Position numbers and translations under genes: made by a program. A stretch of DNA of 64,000 bases. Origin: Chitinophaga oryzae (GTDB taxonomy: Bacteria; Bacteroidota; Bacteroidia; Chitinophagales; Chitinophagaceae). Positions 15,983 to 24,280 of the stretch are shown piece after piece; the stretch's first letter is position 1, and each line of letters starts with the position of its first letter. The notes beneath the pieces were generated by a model that did no database searches, had not been told where the DNA came from, and saw only the letters and a list, made by a program, of their open reading frames with translations. The stretch spans positions 5,270,001-5,334,000 of the forward strand of contig NZ_CP051204.2 of NCBI RefSeq assembly GCF_012516375.2, written 5' to 3'.

Positions 15983-16621
15983 TTACACTACAATATTCAG
16001 TTCGGAGGGTGGTGGCGGCAGTTCGGACAGGCCGGTCACTTCTTTGCCGGAGTCTTCCACACGGGTGGAGGTTACGCCGATGGAGGCGGTCACCCAGGCG
16101 AAGAAGCGGGAAATGGTGGCGCTGTCGGCCGTATCGAGGCTGACCACATTTTCGGTGATCTGTTTGAGCACAGCGGTGTCGGCGCTATGACCGGCGGCGC
16201 AGGCCACGGTATACGCCGTTTTGCGCTGTTTGAAGGCGGCGAGGCCGCTCTGCCAGTTATCTGTCGGCACGCCGTCGGTCATAATAAACACCAGTGGTTT
16301 CCAGTCGCCTTTTTGTTCGGCAGTGGTTTTAGCCACTTCTTTGTCCATGCACTGGCTGACCAGCTGCAGGGCTTCGCCCAGCGAGGTGGTGCCGGTGGCG
16401 CGGATATCGGCCATCTGGAAAGAGGCCAGGTCTGTCAGCGGCACGACTTGCCTGGCGGTGCTGTCAAAGGTGATGATGCTGATAAATGCAGTCTCGATGG
16501 CTTGCGGATTCTGTCGTAATGAGCTGATCATTATCTGAACGCCATTCTTCACGGCCTCTATCGGTTCTCCGCTCATAGAGCCGGAGGTGTCCAGTAAGAG
16601 GTATACAGGTAGTCTTCTCAT
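15983..16621 (-). CDS. TerY-like vWA protein
   Basis: A 212-residue vWA protein, paralogue of the preceding entry. MRRLPVYLLLDTSGSMSGEP holds the MIDAS DxSxS; ATGTTSLGEAL and MTDGVPTD complete it. The end ELPPPPSELNIVV mirrors the proline-rich tail of its neighbour. It is 17 bases upstream of that gene and 70 bases downstream of a TerD gene. Confidence 0.9.
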   Translation of the reverse strand: MRRLPVYLLLDTSGSMSGEPIEAVKNGVQIMISSLRQNPQAIETAFISIITFDSTARQVVPLTDLASFQMADIRATGTTSLGEALQLVSQCMDKEVAKTTAEQKGDWKPLVFIMTDGVPTDNWQSGLAAFKQRKTAYTVACAAGHSADTAVLKQITENVVSLDTADSATISRFFAWVTASIGVTSTRVEDSGKEVTGLSELPPPPSELNIVV

Positions 16622-16691
16622 AAAATAAATTGGTTAAAGCGCTGCTGTTGATAAGGGTTAACAACATTGCTACAGTTATATATCCGGGGAC

Positions 16692-17375
16692 TCAGGAGTA
16701 CACCATTTTCTTCAGTTCATCCACGAAGCTGTCTGACTGGTGCGGGTTACCGAGGGCTCTGAATTTCCAGGCGCCATCTTTACGGTAGATTTCCGCGAAA
16801 GTCATGGAGCACATACCATTGTAGGTGCTGTCGCCGGACAGGCTGTATTTGGCGATTTCTTTGCCTCTGGCGTCTACGGCGCGGATAAACGCGTTTTCGA
16901 TCATCCCGAAATGCTGGTTGTTGGCACGGCCCTGGTAGATGGTCACCATGAACAGTATTTTGTCATAACGCTGGTCCATCTGGTTGAGTTTGATGATGAT
17001 CTGTTCGTCATCGCCGTCACCTGCGCCGGTCCTGTTGTCGCCGGTGAGCCAGATATGGCCGGAAGGGTGTTTTTGCGAGTTGAAGAACACCACGTCGCCT
17101 TCGTACAGCCCCTGGCTCCTGCCGTCGCGGGTTTGCACGGTGCGGCCGAGGTTCGCCACTTTGCCGTTGTTGTCCAGCAGGAAAGCCACTGCGTCGAGGT
17201 CATATTCTTCTTCTTTCTGTCCTCCTCCGAAAATTTTTCCGAAGAAGCCGCCTTCCGCTTTTTTCTGTTTTACGTCCCAGCCGAGGCCGATGGTGACAGT
17301 AGAGAGGTCAAATTCTTCTCCCTGGTCATTTTTACGGAGGTCGATAGTTTGACCTTTTACTAGATTGATCGCCAT
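16692..17375 (-). CDS. TerD-family protein with Gly/Lys-rich insert
   Basis: A 227-residue TerD-domain protein (MAINLVKGQTIDLRKNDQGE). Family blocks are VTIGLGWDV, EYDLDAVAFLLDNNGKV, VFFNSQKHPSGHIWLTGDN, GAGDGDDEQIIIKLNQM and AFIRAVDARGKEI. An insert GGFFGKIFGGGQKEEE between the first strand and DLDAV sets it apart from the canonical paralogues; the same place carries GLFGMSKTK in the plus-arm paralogue at 7027, so both may be the same subtype. Ca2+-binding Asp loops are kept. Confidence 0.92.
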   Translation of the reverse strand: MAINLVKGQTIDLRKNDQGEEFDLSTVTIGLGWDVKQKKAEGGFFGKIFGGGQKEEEYDLDAVAFLLDNNGKVANLGRTVQTRDGRSQGLYEGDVVFFNSQKHPSGHIWLTGDNRTGAGDGDDEQIIIKLNQMDQRYDKILFMVTIYQGRANNQHFGMIENAFIRAVDARGKEIAKYSLSGDSTYNGMCSMTFAEIYRKDGAWKFRALGNPHQSDSFVDELKKMVYS

Positions 17376-17382
17376 ATACAGG

Positions 17383-17958
17383 TTATTTAATGATCTGTCC
17401 TTTGAAATATTTAGAGAGGAAAAATGCCAGGTCTTCCTTGTATCCTTTGCCGGAAGCTTCGAATTTCCACTGACCGTCTTTTAAATACAGGCGGCCGAAT
17501 TCCACGCCGGTTTCGATGGAGAAGTCTTCTCCCAGTTCGTATTTGGCGATTTCCTGTGAGGTAGCGTTGTCAACAATACGGATATACGAATCTCTTACCT
17601 GGCCATAGTTCTGCCTTCTGGCGATGGCATCGTGGATGGTGACAACGAACAGGATTTCCTTCACGCGGGGATCTACTTTGCTCAGGTCTACCTTAATGGT
17701 TTCGTCGTCGCCGCCGTCGCTGTTGCCGCCGGTGGGGTCGTCGCCGGTATGATGCAGGGCGCCGTCCGGAGAGTCGGTATTACCATAGAAAACAAAATAA
17801 CGTTCTTCGGGGATCGACCTGTTGTCATCGATCATAAAAGCAGAGGCGTCGAGGTCGAAAGCCGCGCCGGTCCCTTCATTCGGCTCCCATCCCAGTCCTA
17901 CGCTGATGCTGGACAGCCCAATATCGATCCTTTGTCCCTTTTGTAAGTTAATAGCCAT
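17383..17958 (-). CDS. terD: TerD-family protein, first gene of the minus Ter arm
   Basis: A 191-residue canonical TerD (MAINLQKGQRIDIGLSSISV) with GLGWEPNEG, AFDLDASAFMIDDN, FVFYGNTDSPDGALHHTGDD, GGDDETIKVDLSKVD and RDSYIRIVDNATSQEIAKYEL. The ATG at 17958 was preferred over one two codons upstream because it gives the family N-terminus. It is the promoter-proximal gene of the operon that runs down to terC. It resembles the plus-arm terD at 6428 most closely among the four TerD genes. Confidence 0.94.
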   Translation of the reverse strand: MAINLQKGQRIDIGLSSISVGLGWEPNEGTGAAFDLDASAFMIDDNRSIPEERYFVFYGNTDSPDGALHHTGDDPTGGNSDGGDDETIKVDLSKVDPRVKEILFVVTIHDAIARRQNYGQVRDSYIRIVDNATSQEIAKYELGEDFSIETGVEFGRLYLKDGQWKFEASGKGYKEDLAFFLSKYFKGQIIK

Positions 17959-18049
17959 TTTCAAAAATTTTAAAACGTAGGTAAGATAGTATTTTTAATT
18001 AGAACGGTGGCTACATACGCTGAAATTAATATGTGTAGCGGGTGATATA

Positions 18050-20179
18050 TCAGCAAGTCACGAATCTGACCTGTTGCAGGAAGGCGGTGGTGCCGGGAAT
18101 GTCCAGCAGCGTGGTGCGGATCAGTTCTTCCTGCAGCGGTGGCGGCAGATACCGGCCCCATTTAAAGAAAGCACAGGATAATCCCAGTTTCTCCAAACTA
18201 TCAAGATCAAGACTGCATAACACTGATAATTGTACTTCCAGGTGCGGCCACAATTTTGCCGGCTCCCAGGCTTTGCCGGCAATGGAAAACATGCTCATAT
18301 CGTCATCAAAAACGAATTGGACATCGGCAAGTTGCAAAAGTACCGCCAGTGTCCTGTTAATCACAGAACCGGTAAACGTATAATACTGATAGCCGGTTTC
18401 TTTGGCAACATACGGCCGCTCCATTTCTCCGGGTGTCAACACTGCCTGTTTTAATTCAAAACGCAGCTCTTCCAGGGCTTCAATAGCTTTCCCATCCATG
18501 ATGCCGGCGGGTAAATCCTGATAAACAATTTCCAGCATCCTGGCTCTCACCCGGGGATGTACGGCCGGCCCTTCGCCTCCGAATATCGGCTTTTTGCCAT
18601 CATGCGCCGGTTCCACCAATATTTTAGCAGCCTGGGTATCTTTTAGTTTTACCTTCCAGATTTTTGCCGCCAGATAAATATTCACATCTTCTGCCAGTGA
18701 AAGCGAATCGGGAATTTCCCCAATGGTATTACCGGCATGAATCACCTTCAACAGCCGGTCGGTGGAAAACACGCTGTAAAAATCCTGAGAGTTGGTAAGC
18801 TTCTCTCCTTCATATCCTACAATCAGTTCCCGGCCTAACACCTCCACATACTCCGCCTGGACCATAAAGTCCAGCAACTGGCTGACAACCGCCACGGGTA
18901 TCTGTTTAAATGCATGATTAGCGGTTAAACGTTCCGTTAATGAAGCGCTGCTGATACCATTGGTTTCTTTTAGTATTGACAGTATCTGATGAAATAAGAG
19001 GTCATAAGGCTTATCAGCCACCGGTATTGGTTCCATGAACCCTTCTTCGTACAACTGCCAGCAGGCGAGCGATTGCAAAAGCGTCCATGGCCGGGTGCCA
19101 TATAACAACAACTCGCTTTTAGCGCCTTCTCTCCTGCCGGCGCGCCCCATTCGTTGCACCAGCGACGCCACGCTGTTGCTGGAATCTATCTGCACCACCA
19201 TGTCCACGGTACCAATATCAATTCCCAGTTCCAGTGTCGACGTGCAACAAATACAAAACGGGTGGCGTTCGTTGGTCCTGGCAAAATTTTCCACATACTC
19301 ACGTAAGTCTTTGTCCACAGAGGAATGATGCGAAAAATAAAAGGAATGTCCTTTTTTCCTGGCGGCAGTCCCGGAAAGCTTGACCGCGATTTCCTCCGCC
19401 CGCCCTCTGGCATTTGGGAAGATCAATACCTTTTTATCTTTTGTCAACTCGTACAGGGATTCAATAAATCCGACGGAGAATTCAGTTCCTTCGTGACTGA
19501 ATTTTAAACTAACAAGATTTTCCTTTGCTGTTCTGTCGATTAATACCTTCGCCGGCAGCACATTTTCAATAAACCGCTTTGCTACCTGGAAATTCTCATC
19601 ACCAATTGTAGCAGACAGCCCTACTATTCTTACCGGCGCTCCCGCCTTGAGGCCGCAAATCCTCGACAGCAGGGATTGCAGATGCCTTCCCCGATCTGTT
19701 CCCAGAAAAGCATGTATTTCATCTATGATAATAAATTTAAGGTTGGAAAAAAGTTGTCTGGCCCTGCCGGGGTGATTCACCAGCATCGCTTCTATCGATT
19801 CCGGCGTAATCAGCATCACTCCCTGAGGATCGGCCAGCAGGCGTTTCTTACCCGACTGGTTGGCTTCTCCATGCCATTTAGTTACCAATACGTCCATATG
19901 CCGGCAAAGCGCTTCACATCGCAGAAACTGATCGTTGATCAGCGCGATCAACGGCGATATATATAACACCTGCACTCCTTTCTCCCTGAAGTCGACACTG
20001 GATAACACTGGCAGAAAAGCCGCTTCTGTTTTACCCGAAGCTGTGCGTGAGGCCAGGATATAGTGCCCGTCCGATCCCATGATTGCCTTAATAGCCGCAT
20101 CCTGGATAGGTCTGAGCGCCTCCCACTTTTTCTCGCGTATATAGCGGCGTACCGGTTCAGATAACAGTTCGTATGCCAT
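18050..20179 (-). CDS. Lhr/BrxHI-like superfamily 2 helicase
   Basis: A 709-residue DEAD/DEAH-box helicase. Motif I is RTASGKTEAA (45-54), motif II DEIH at 153-156, motif III LSATIGD, motif IV LIFPNARGRAEE, motif V LELGIDIG and motif VI QRMGRAGR. The C-terminal 350 residues are those of an Lhr-like helicase core extension, without the full long Lhr C-terminus. Its ATG overlaps the stop of the upstream ATPase gene by one base. Helicase plus BrxD-like ATPase pairs are known from BREX and Ter loci and are presumed to act on DNA. Three coupled genes form their own unit upstream of the minus TerD operon. Confidence 0.92.
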   Translation of the reverse strand: MAYELLSEPVRRYIREKKWEALRPIQDAAIKAIMGSDGHYILASRTASGKTEAAFLPVLSSVDFREKGVQVLYISPLIALINDQFLRCEALCRHMDVLVTKWHGEANQSGKKRLLADPQGVMLITPESIEAMLVNHPGRARQLFSNLKFIIIDEIHAFLGTDRGRHLQSLLSRICGLKAGAPVRIVGLSATIGDENFQVAKRFIENVLPAKVLIDRTAKENLVSLKFSHEGTEFSVGFIESLYELTKDKKVLIFPNARGRAEEIAVKLSGTAARKKGHSFYFSHHSSVDKDLREYVENFARTNERHPFCICCTSTLELGIDIGTVDMVVQIDSSNSVASLVQRMGRAGRREGAKSELLLYGTRPWTLLQSLACWQLYEEGFMEPIPVADKPYDLLFHQILSILKETNGISSASLTERLTANHAFKQIPVAVVSQLLDFMVQAEYVEVLGRELIVGYEGEKLTNSQDFYSVFSTDRLLKVIHAGNTIGEIPDSLSLAEDVNIYLAAKIWKVKLKDTQAAKILVEPAHDGKKPIFGGEGPAVHPRVRARMLEIVYQDLPAGIMDGKAIEALEELRFELKQAVLTPGEMERPYVAKETGYQYYTFTGSVINRTLAVLLQLADVQFVFDDDMSMFSIAGKAWEPAKLWPHLEVQLSVLCSLDLDSLEKLGLSCAFFKWGRYLPPPLQEELIRTTLLDIPGTTAFLQQVRFVTC

Positions 20180-21489
20180 TAGATTTCTTCAATGTTCTGT
20201 AAAGATTCCCGGGGTCTTTCGTCTGTGATCTCGATATCATTGATCAACTTTCGTTTATCCATATCCGGATTTTGACGAAGGATGCTCAACACATTCAGAA
20301 AATCCCGGATCACTTCCCGTGGTGTCAGGAATTCACCGGCGCCCGGCTTATTAAAAATCTCCTCCATAAACAATTGAATATCATTATCATCTACCGGTAT
20401 ATTAGTTTTATAGTTGAAATCAAAAATCTGTTTAAGATTTTGTAACAACACAAAAATCTCGGTGTGGCTCAGTGGCATCAGGCGCAACACCGGCTGTGCG
20501 AAGTCGCGCACCCCGACTGTTTCAAATTTGTTGGTTTCGAGTCTTGATTTTAAAGCCTGATAACTGAAAAGACCTCTCCGTTCGTTTTCCAGGAACTCCC
20601 GTGTACCGGCGATATTTACAAACAGGTGAGCGATTTTTCCCTGAAAACAGTCGTTGTAGATAGCTAATATCTTTTCGTAGTTTTTCTCCCGCATCGCTGT
20701 GGTAGAGATCTTATAGAGGTTAATGGCCTCGTCCAGGTTGATCATAAAACCGCTATAACCAATGCTGACAAACAGCTTACAGAAGTTTTTCAGCATATCA
20801 TAGAAATTCTGATCGTCGATAATTTCCCGGACACCAAGGTCCTGCCGCGCTTCTGTCTTGGTATTGTACTCCCCTTTCAGCCATCGCAGTGCGTTTTTGC
20901 GCAGTTGTTCATCGTCCCGGATGTATCCTTCATAATATTTGGTCACTACCAGCCCGAAATCGAAACCTCCTACTTCCGTGATATTATTGATCGTACGCAT
21001 GATATGCCGGCGGATCACCTCCGCATGTTCAGGCTGCCGGACCACATCCGGCGTCATGCCTGCTTCCTGTGCAGCCCCCGCAATGGCCTGCTCTATCCAC
21101 TTTTCCAGCAGCACCGCCAGTGCTCCGCCTTCCGGACGGGTCTGAATGGCAATATTATCCATAATAGCCGTATAAAGCGCAACAGCCTTTCCATCGTTGG
21201 CATACAACCGGTTCTCCGGGGTGAAGTCAGCATTGGCCACCACAAACTTCTGTTTGATGGCTACCGTATTCAGCAAATGCATCATGAAAGATTTTCCGGA
21301 ACCAAAATCCCCGATCCAGAATTTCACCATACTGTGACCATTCTTCACGTCATCCAGTGCGGAAAGGAATGCATTTACTTCTGCCGTTCGGCCCACAGCA
21401 ATATGCTGAACACCTATTTTAGGCACGACGCCGCCCAGGAGAGAATTGATCACAGCCGTAGCTTCTTTTGGTTTGATGTCACCTAACAT
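20179..21489 (-). CDS. BrxD-like (DUF2791) P-loop ATPase
   Basis: A 436-residue ATPase with the Walker A motif GDFGSGKS at 60-67 preceded by MVKFWI. The region FVSIGYSGFMINLDEAINLY (about 238-257) carries the Walker B-type NLDE, and LFVNIAGTREFLENERRG (about 286-303) holds a sensor-like strand and Arg residues. MLGDIKPKEATAVINSLLGG at the start fits the BREX system ATP-binding (BrxD/DUF2791) family. It overlaps the TerB-like gene by 7 bases and the helicase gene by one base. Likely a DNA-acting motor or loader for the helicase. Confidence 0.87.
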   Translation of the reverse strand: MLGDIKPKEATAVINSLLGGVVPKIGVQHIAVGRTAEVNAFLSALDDVKNGHSMVKFWIGDFGSGKSFMMHLLNTVAIKQKFVVANADFTPENRLYANDGKAVALYTAIMDNIAIQTRPEGGALAVLLEKWIEQAIAGAAQEAGMTPDVVRQPEHAEVIRRHIMRTINNITEVGGFDFGLVVTKYYEGYIRDDEQLRKNALRWLKGEYNTKTEARQDLGVREIIDDQNFYDMLKNFCKLFVSIGYSGFMINLDEAINLYKISTTAMREKNYEKILAIYNDCFQGKIAHLFVNIAGTREFLENERRGLFSYQALKSRLETNKFETVGVRDFAQPVLRLMPLSHTEIFVLLQNLKQIFDFNYKTNIPVDDNDIQLFMEEIFNKPGAGEFLTPREVIRDFLNVLSILRQNPDMDKRKLINDIEITDERPRESLQNIEEI

Positions 21490-23270
21490 AGATTAATTAT
21501 TTTTTGATAATAAAATTCATTTACCTCATACCGGTCCTCCGTTTCTTCAATCAGAATATCATCCAGCTCTTCGTAACAACAATCATTGATGCTCTCCACC
21601 AGCTGGTTTCTGAACAGGTTCCGGCTTTTGGCATAGATGGTTACCTCTGTGGTGGTCAGCTGATATTGATGATCTTTAAACAGCGATAGTAATTCCTGCT
21701 GATGTATGTTGAGCTGTACACCGGCAATCAGGAAAGGGTCCTGCAGCGGCCGGTCAGCCGGCTCAGTGGCCGCCAGTTGCAGGATTACGGTGGCATCTTG
21801 CCCATCTGCTGTTTCGTCCTCCTCCTGCAATATTTCACTCAAACGGCCTACGGTTATTGCGCTCTGAGAGCGAACGGCGGCTATTTCCCCGGCGTCCAGT
21901 TCTATTTTCTTTTTCTTCTTCTCATAAATTTTTTTTGCTGCAGCTAGTGCGGCCGGCAAATTGCGGGTGGCAATCAGCTCATTAGCTATTTTTTCGAAGG
22001 CCTCCAGTTGTTCCGGGTCTGCAAAGAGACTTTTCTGAACGGATCTTGTCAACTGCCGGTTGTCAATCTTATCGGAGTGAAGGTCCGCATACAGGTATTT
22101 GAGATAAAAAGTAACAGCTGCTACCTTGTCTACTTTTACAAAGGCCCTCGAAGCTTCAAAGTAGATGTTTTCAAGCGCAGGGTTCTTCTCGTTCATAACA
22201 CCCAGCCTGTCCAGCTGTTCCGCTATCTGTTCCGCATTATTATTATTCAGCGCAGATATGATCTCATCGAAAAACGTTTTCCAACGGGTAACGTTCAATT
22301 CGTTTAACAGCAGCTCTGTGCCGTCGTCCGCTGCCGCGACCGTATGCATTGCGCCGGCTAATATTTCATTGACGGCACTACCGAAAGTTTGCTCAAAATC
22401 AGTGGCGAAAACGGGATAATTGAAGTCATTATTGATTTTTCGCTTATGCCGATAGATTTCCCTGACAATATTTTCTGATCTTTTAAAAATAGTCAGGTAG
22501 ATATGAGTCTCCAGGTTCTGACGCTCATAACTAATGGTGTAAGTGTTGTTATTTCCCTGTATGTAACGGTCCTGGAACTGTTTCACCTGACGGTCGATTG
22601 TCGTGCCTCTTTTCCCGAACACTCTATTGAGCTGCTTCAAACAGTGCAGGTAAAGCCTGATCGTCTCTATACAGCATCCCTCCATTTCGAGGAAAGCATT
22701 ACAGGGATTCCAGAATTTATTCAGCCATGCAGTTTCCTGTGTATTCAATCCCAGCTTCTCCTGGTATTGATGGCCAAGTTTCCAGTTATCATCATAAGGC
22801 TGGCCATCCGCCGGTACCGCAGGAACAGCATCAACGCTAAAATCAATAGGAACGGGCTCTCCGGAAATATCGATGATCGTATCGCCGGTATCCGGCATGT
22901 CTGCAACAGCTTCCCGGCTGCGTTGTTCCTCCAGGAAACAAAGCTCCTGCTCCTTCCGGAAGCGGATAACCTCAGTAAATATCTCCCGGGTGGAAAAGAC
23001 AGACAGCCGCTGCGTCACCAGGGGTTCCAGCATAGCATCAAACAGCCGCTCCTGCAATCTCCGGACAACCTCCACCGGTTGAGGGGACGGGAAGGCAAAC
23101 CACCGTTCCAGCAGCCCCTTTTCTTCCGGCGTCATCGCCTCAAAAGCCTGTGTAATGGTCTTTTGCAGCCAGTCGTTTGCCGGTACCGGCACACCATAGT
23201 CATGCAGGTAGGCCGCCCAGTCCTGGCCAAAAGCTTGTGTCGTAAATGTCAGACCGTCCATTGGGGGCAT
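21483..23270 (-). CDS. TerB_N/TerB_C-like protein
   Basis: A 595-residue protein. The middle (about 165-235) has a TerB_N-like pattern: KLGHQYQEKLGLNTQETAWLNKFWNP then NAFLEMEGCCIETIRLYLHC. The C-terminus (about 450-595) fits TerB_C: LDAGEIAAVRSQSAITVGRL, and NLFRNQLVESINDCCYEELD with DDILIEETEDRYEVN at the end. A stand-alone TerB helical core between them is not obvious. An acidic linker with GDTIIDISGEPVPIDFS lies near 125-145. It is the first gene of the trio with BrxD-like ATPase and helicase. I infer a scaffold that links the ATPase-helicase pair to Ter signalling. Confidence 0.72.
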   Translation of the reverse strand: MPPMDGLTFTTQAFGQDWAAYLHDYGVPVPANDWLQKTITQAFEAMTPEEKGLLERWFAFPSPQPVEVVRRLQERLFDAMLEPLVTQRLSVFSTREIFTEVIRFRKEQELCFLEEQRSREAVADMPDTGDTIIDISGEPVPIDFSVDAVPAVPADGQPYDDNWKLGHQYQEKLGLNTQETAWLNKFWNPCNAFLEMEGCCIETIRLYLHCLKQLNRVFGKRGTTIDRQVKQFQDRYIQGNNNTYTISYERQNLETHIYLTIFKRSENIVREIYRHKRKINNDFNYPVFATDFEQTFGSAVNEILAGAMHTVAAADDGTELLLNELNVTRWKTFFDEIISALNNNNAEQIAEQLDRLGVMNEKNPALENIYFEASRAFVKVDKVAAVTFYLKYLYADLHSDKIDNRQLTRSVQKSLFADPEQLEAFEKIANELIATRNLPAALAAAKKIYEKKKKKIELDAGEIAAVRSQSAITVGRLSEILQEEDETADGQDATVILQLAATEPADRPLQDPFLIAGVQLNIHQQELLSLFKDHQYQLTTTEVTIYAKSRNLFRNQLVESINDCCYEELDDILIEETEDRYEVNEFYYQKIINLC

Positions 23271-23613
23271 CCTTAACGATCATGAAATACAGGCTCCTTT
23301 CGATTACTGTCAAACGGGGAAAATTCCCGGGCATGTTCGGGCTTGGCTACACTCAAACAGGAAATGGCTTTTTGGGACATGGGATAATGCATTCAGAGAT
23401 GATCGTTAAAAACCAGTGGGGGCACCAGCTTTGGGCGTTACAATAAGGATTGGTCAAATTTTGATGTACAGATGATAACCCTAAGCTGCTTTGGGTTCAA
23501 ACTGACATTCGGGGGCTTTAGTACAAGTGCCTTATTTGCAATATATAAATAAAATCAGAGAGCAGCAAAACTTGTACATTAATGACCATATCTTAACCCT
23601 TGGCGGTTCCCGG
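23271..23613. other. Intergenic region upstream of the TerB-ATPase-helicase trio
   Basis: About 340 bases with no convincing gene. It must contain the promoter for the TerB-like gene on the minus strand, but no clean -7/-33 pair stands out. A minor CTAAGCTGCTTTGGGTT-type inverted segment is seen near 23482; I do not assign it. Confidence 0.45.
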
Positions 23614-24081
23614 CTAAACAAATGCCGCAATAAATAACAGTGCTCCGAATCCCATAACGGCATACCCGCCGATTGGCCATAGTATCCAGAGGACGGCGCC
23701 TGCAAACACGATGAGACCTGCCGTTCTAATGACGGCGTTTCTACTCTCCTTTCTTTTTTCGGGATTATTGCGTAGTTCCAGATCCCTCCGAAGATTTTCT
23801 TCCAGGGCTGATTGCCTGTTGCGTTCAGCATCTATTTTCTCCCTATTTGCCTTCAGCCGATGATACTCTTCCACGGCAGTCTCTTTTTTCGCTCCTGGCT
23901 TAAACTGATGACCACACGCCAAACAAGTGATAATCACCTTACCGCTTCCAATTCCGCCGGCGAGCACTCCGATTCCTCCTGTTAAAAGAGCGCCAACTAC
24001 AGCTTTGCCAGCACTGAAACCTTTCTTGTTGGCGGTAATCTGTGTTGAATTACATTTGGGGCAGTGTACCTGGTTGTCCAT
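23614..24081 (-). CDS. Zinc-ribbon membrane protein
   Basis: A 155-residue protein starting at the ATG at 24081 (MDNQVHCPKCNSTQITANKK). It has a zinc ribbon, CPKC at 7-10 and CLAC further on, separated by a hydrophobic glycine-rich hairpin (AGKAVVGALLTGGIGVLAGG). A long charged helix follows (KKETAVEEYHRLKANREKID...), and then a C-terminal membrane hairpin (LIVFAGAVLWILWPIGGYAVMGFG). An upstream in-frame start exists at 24126 but adds residues that do not fit. Function unknown; similar small zinc-ribbon proteins are widespread. Confidence 0.75.
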   Translation of the reverse strand: MDNQVHCPKCNSTQITANKKGFSAGKAVVGALLTGGIGVLAGGIGSGKVIITCLACGHQFKPGAKKETAVEEYHRLKANREKIDAERNRQSALEENLRRDLELRNNPEKRKESRNAVIRTAGLIVFAGAVLWILWPIGGYAVMGFGALLFIAAFV

Positions 24082-24280
24082 ATGCTGAGGATTATTTGGT
24101 TGTACGGGACAAAAATAGCGATACAATTATGCAGCGTTTTACGGTTTCCCGTATAGTCTCCGGGTCTTTAGATTTCAGGGAGCAGTTCCGGTTACTGTTG
24201 CTACGCACAGACACGGCGCCCCCCCCGCCAGATCTCAGCAAAGCGGAGCACCGCGGCCTGTTAGGAATTAAATAGGTGCG

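Noticed and set aside
24042..24275. A 77-residue plus-strand frame ending in a C-run
   Set aside because: It starts inside the zinc-ribbon gene on the other strand and has no recognisable domain; I kept the gap as non-coding.
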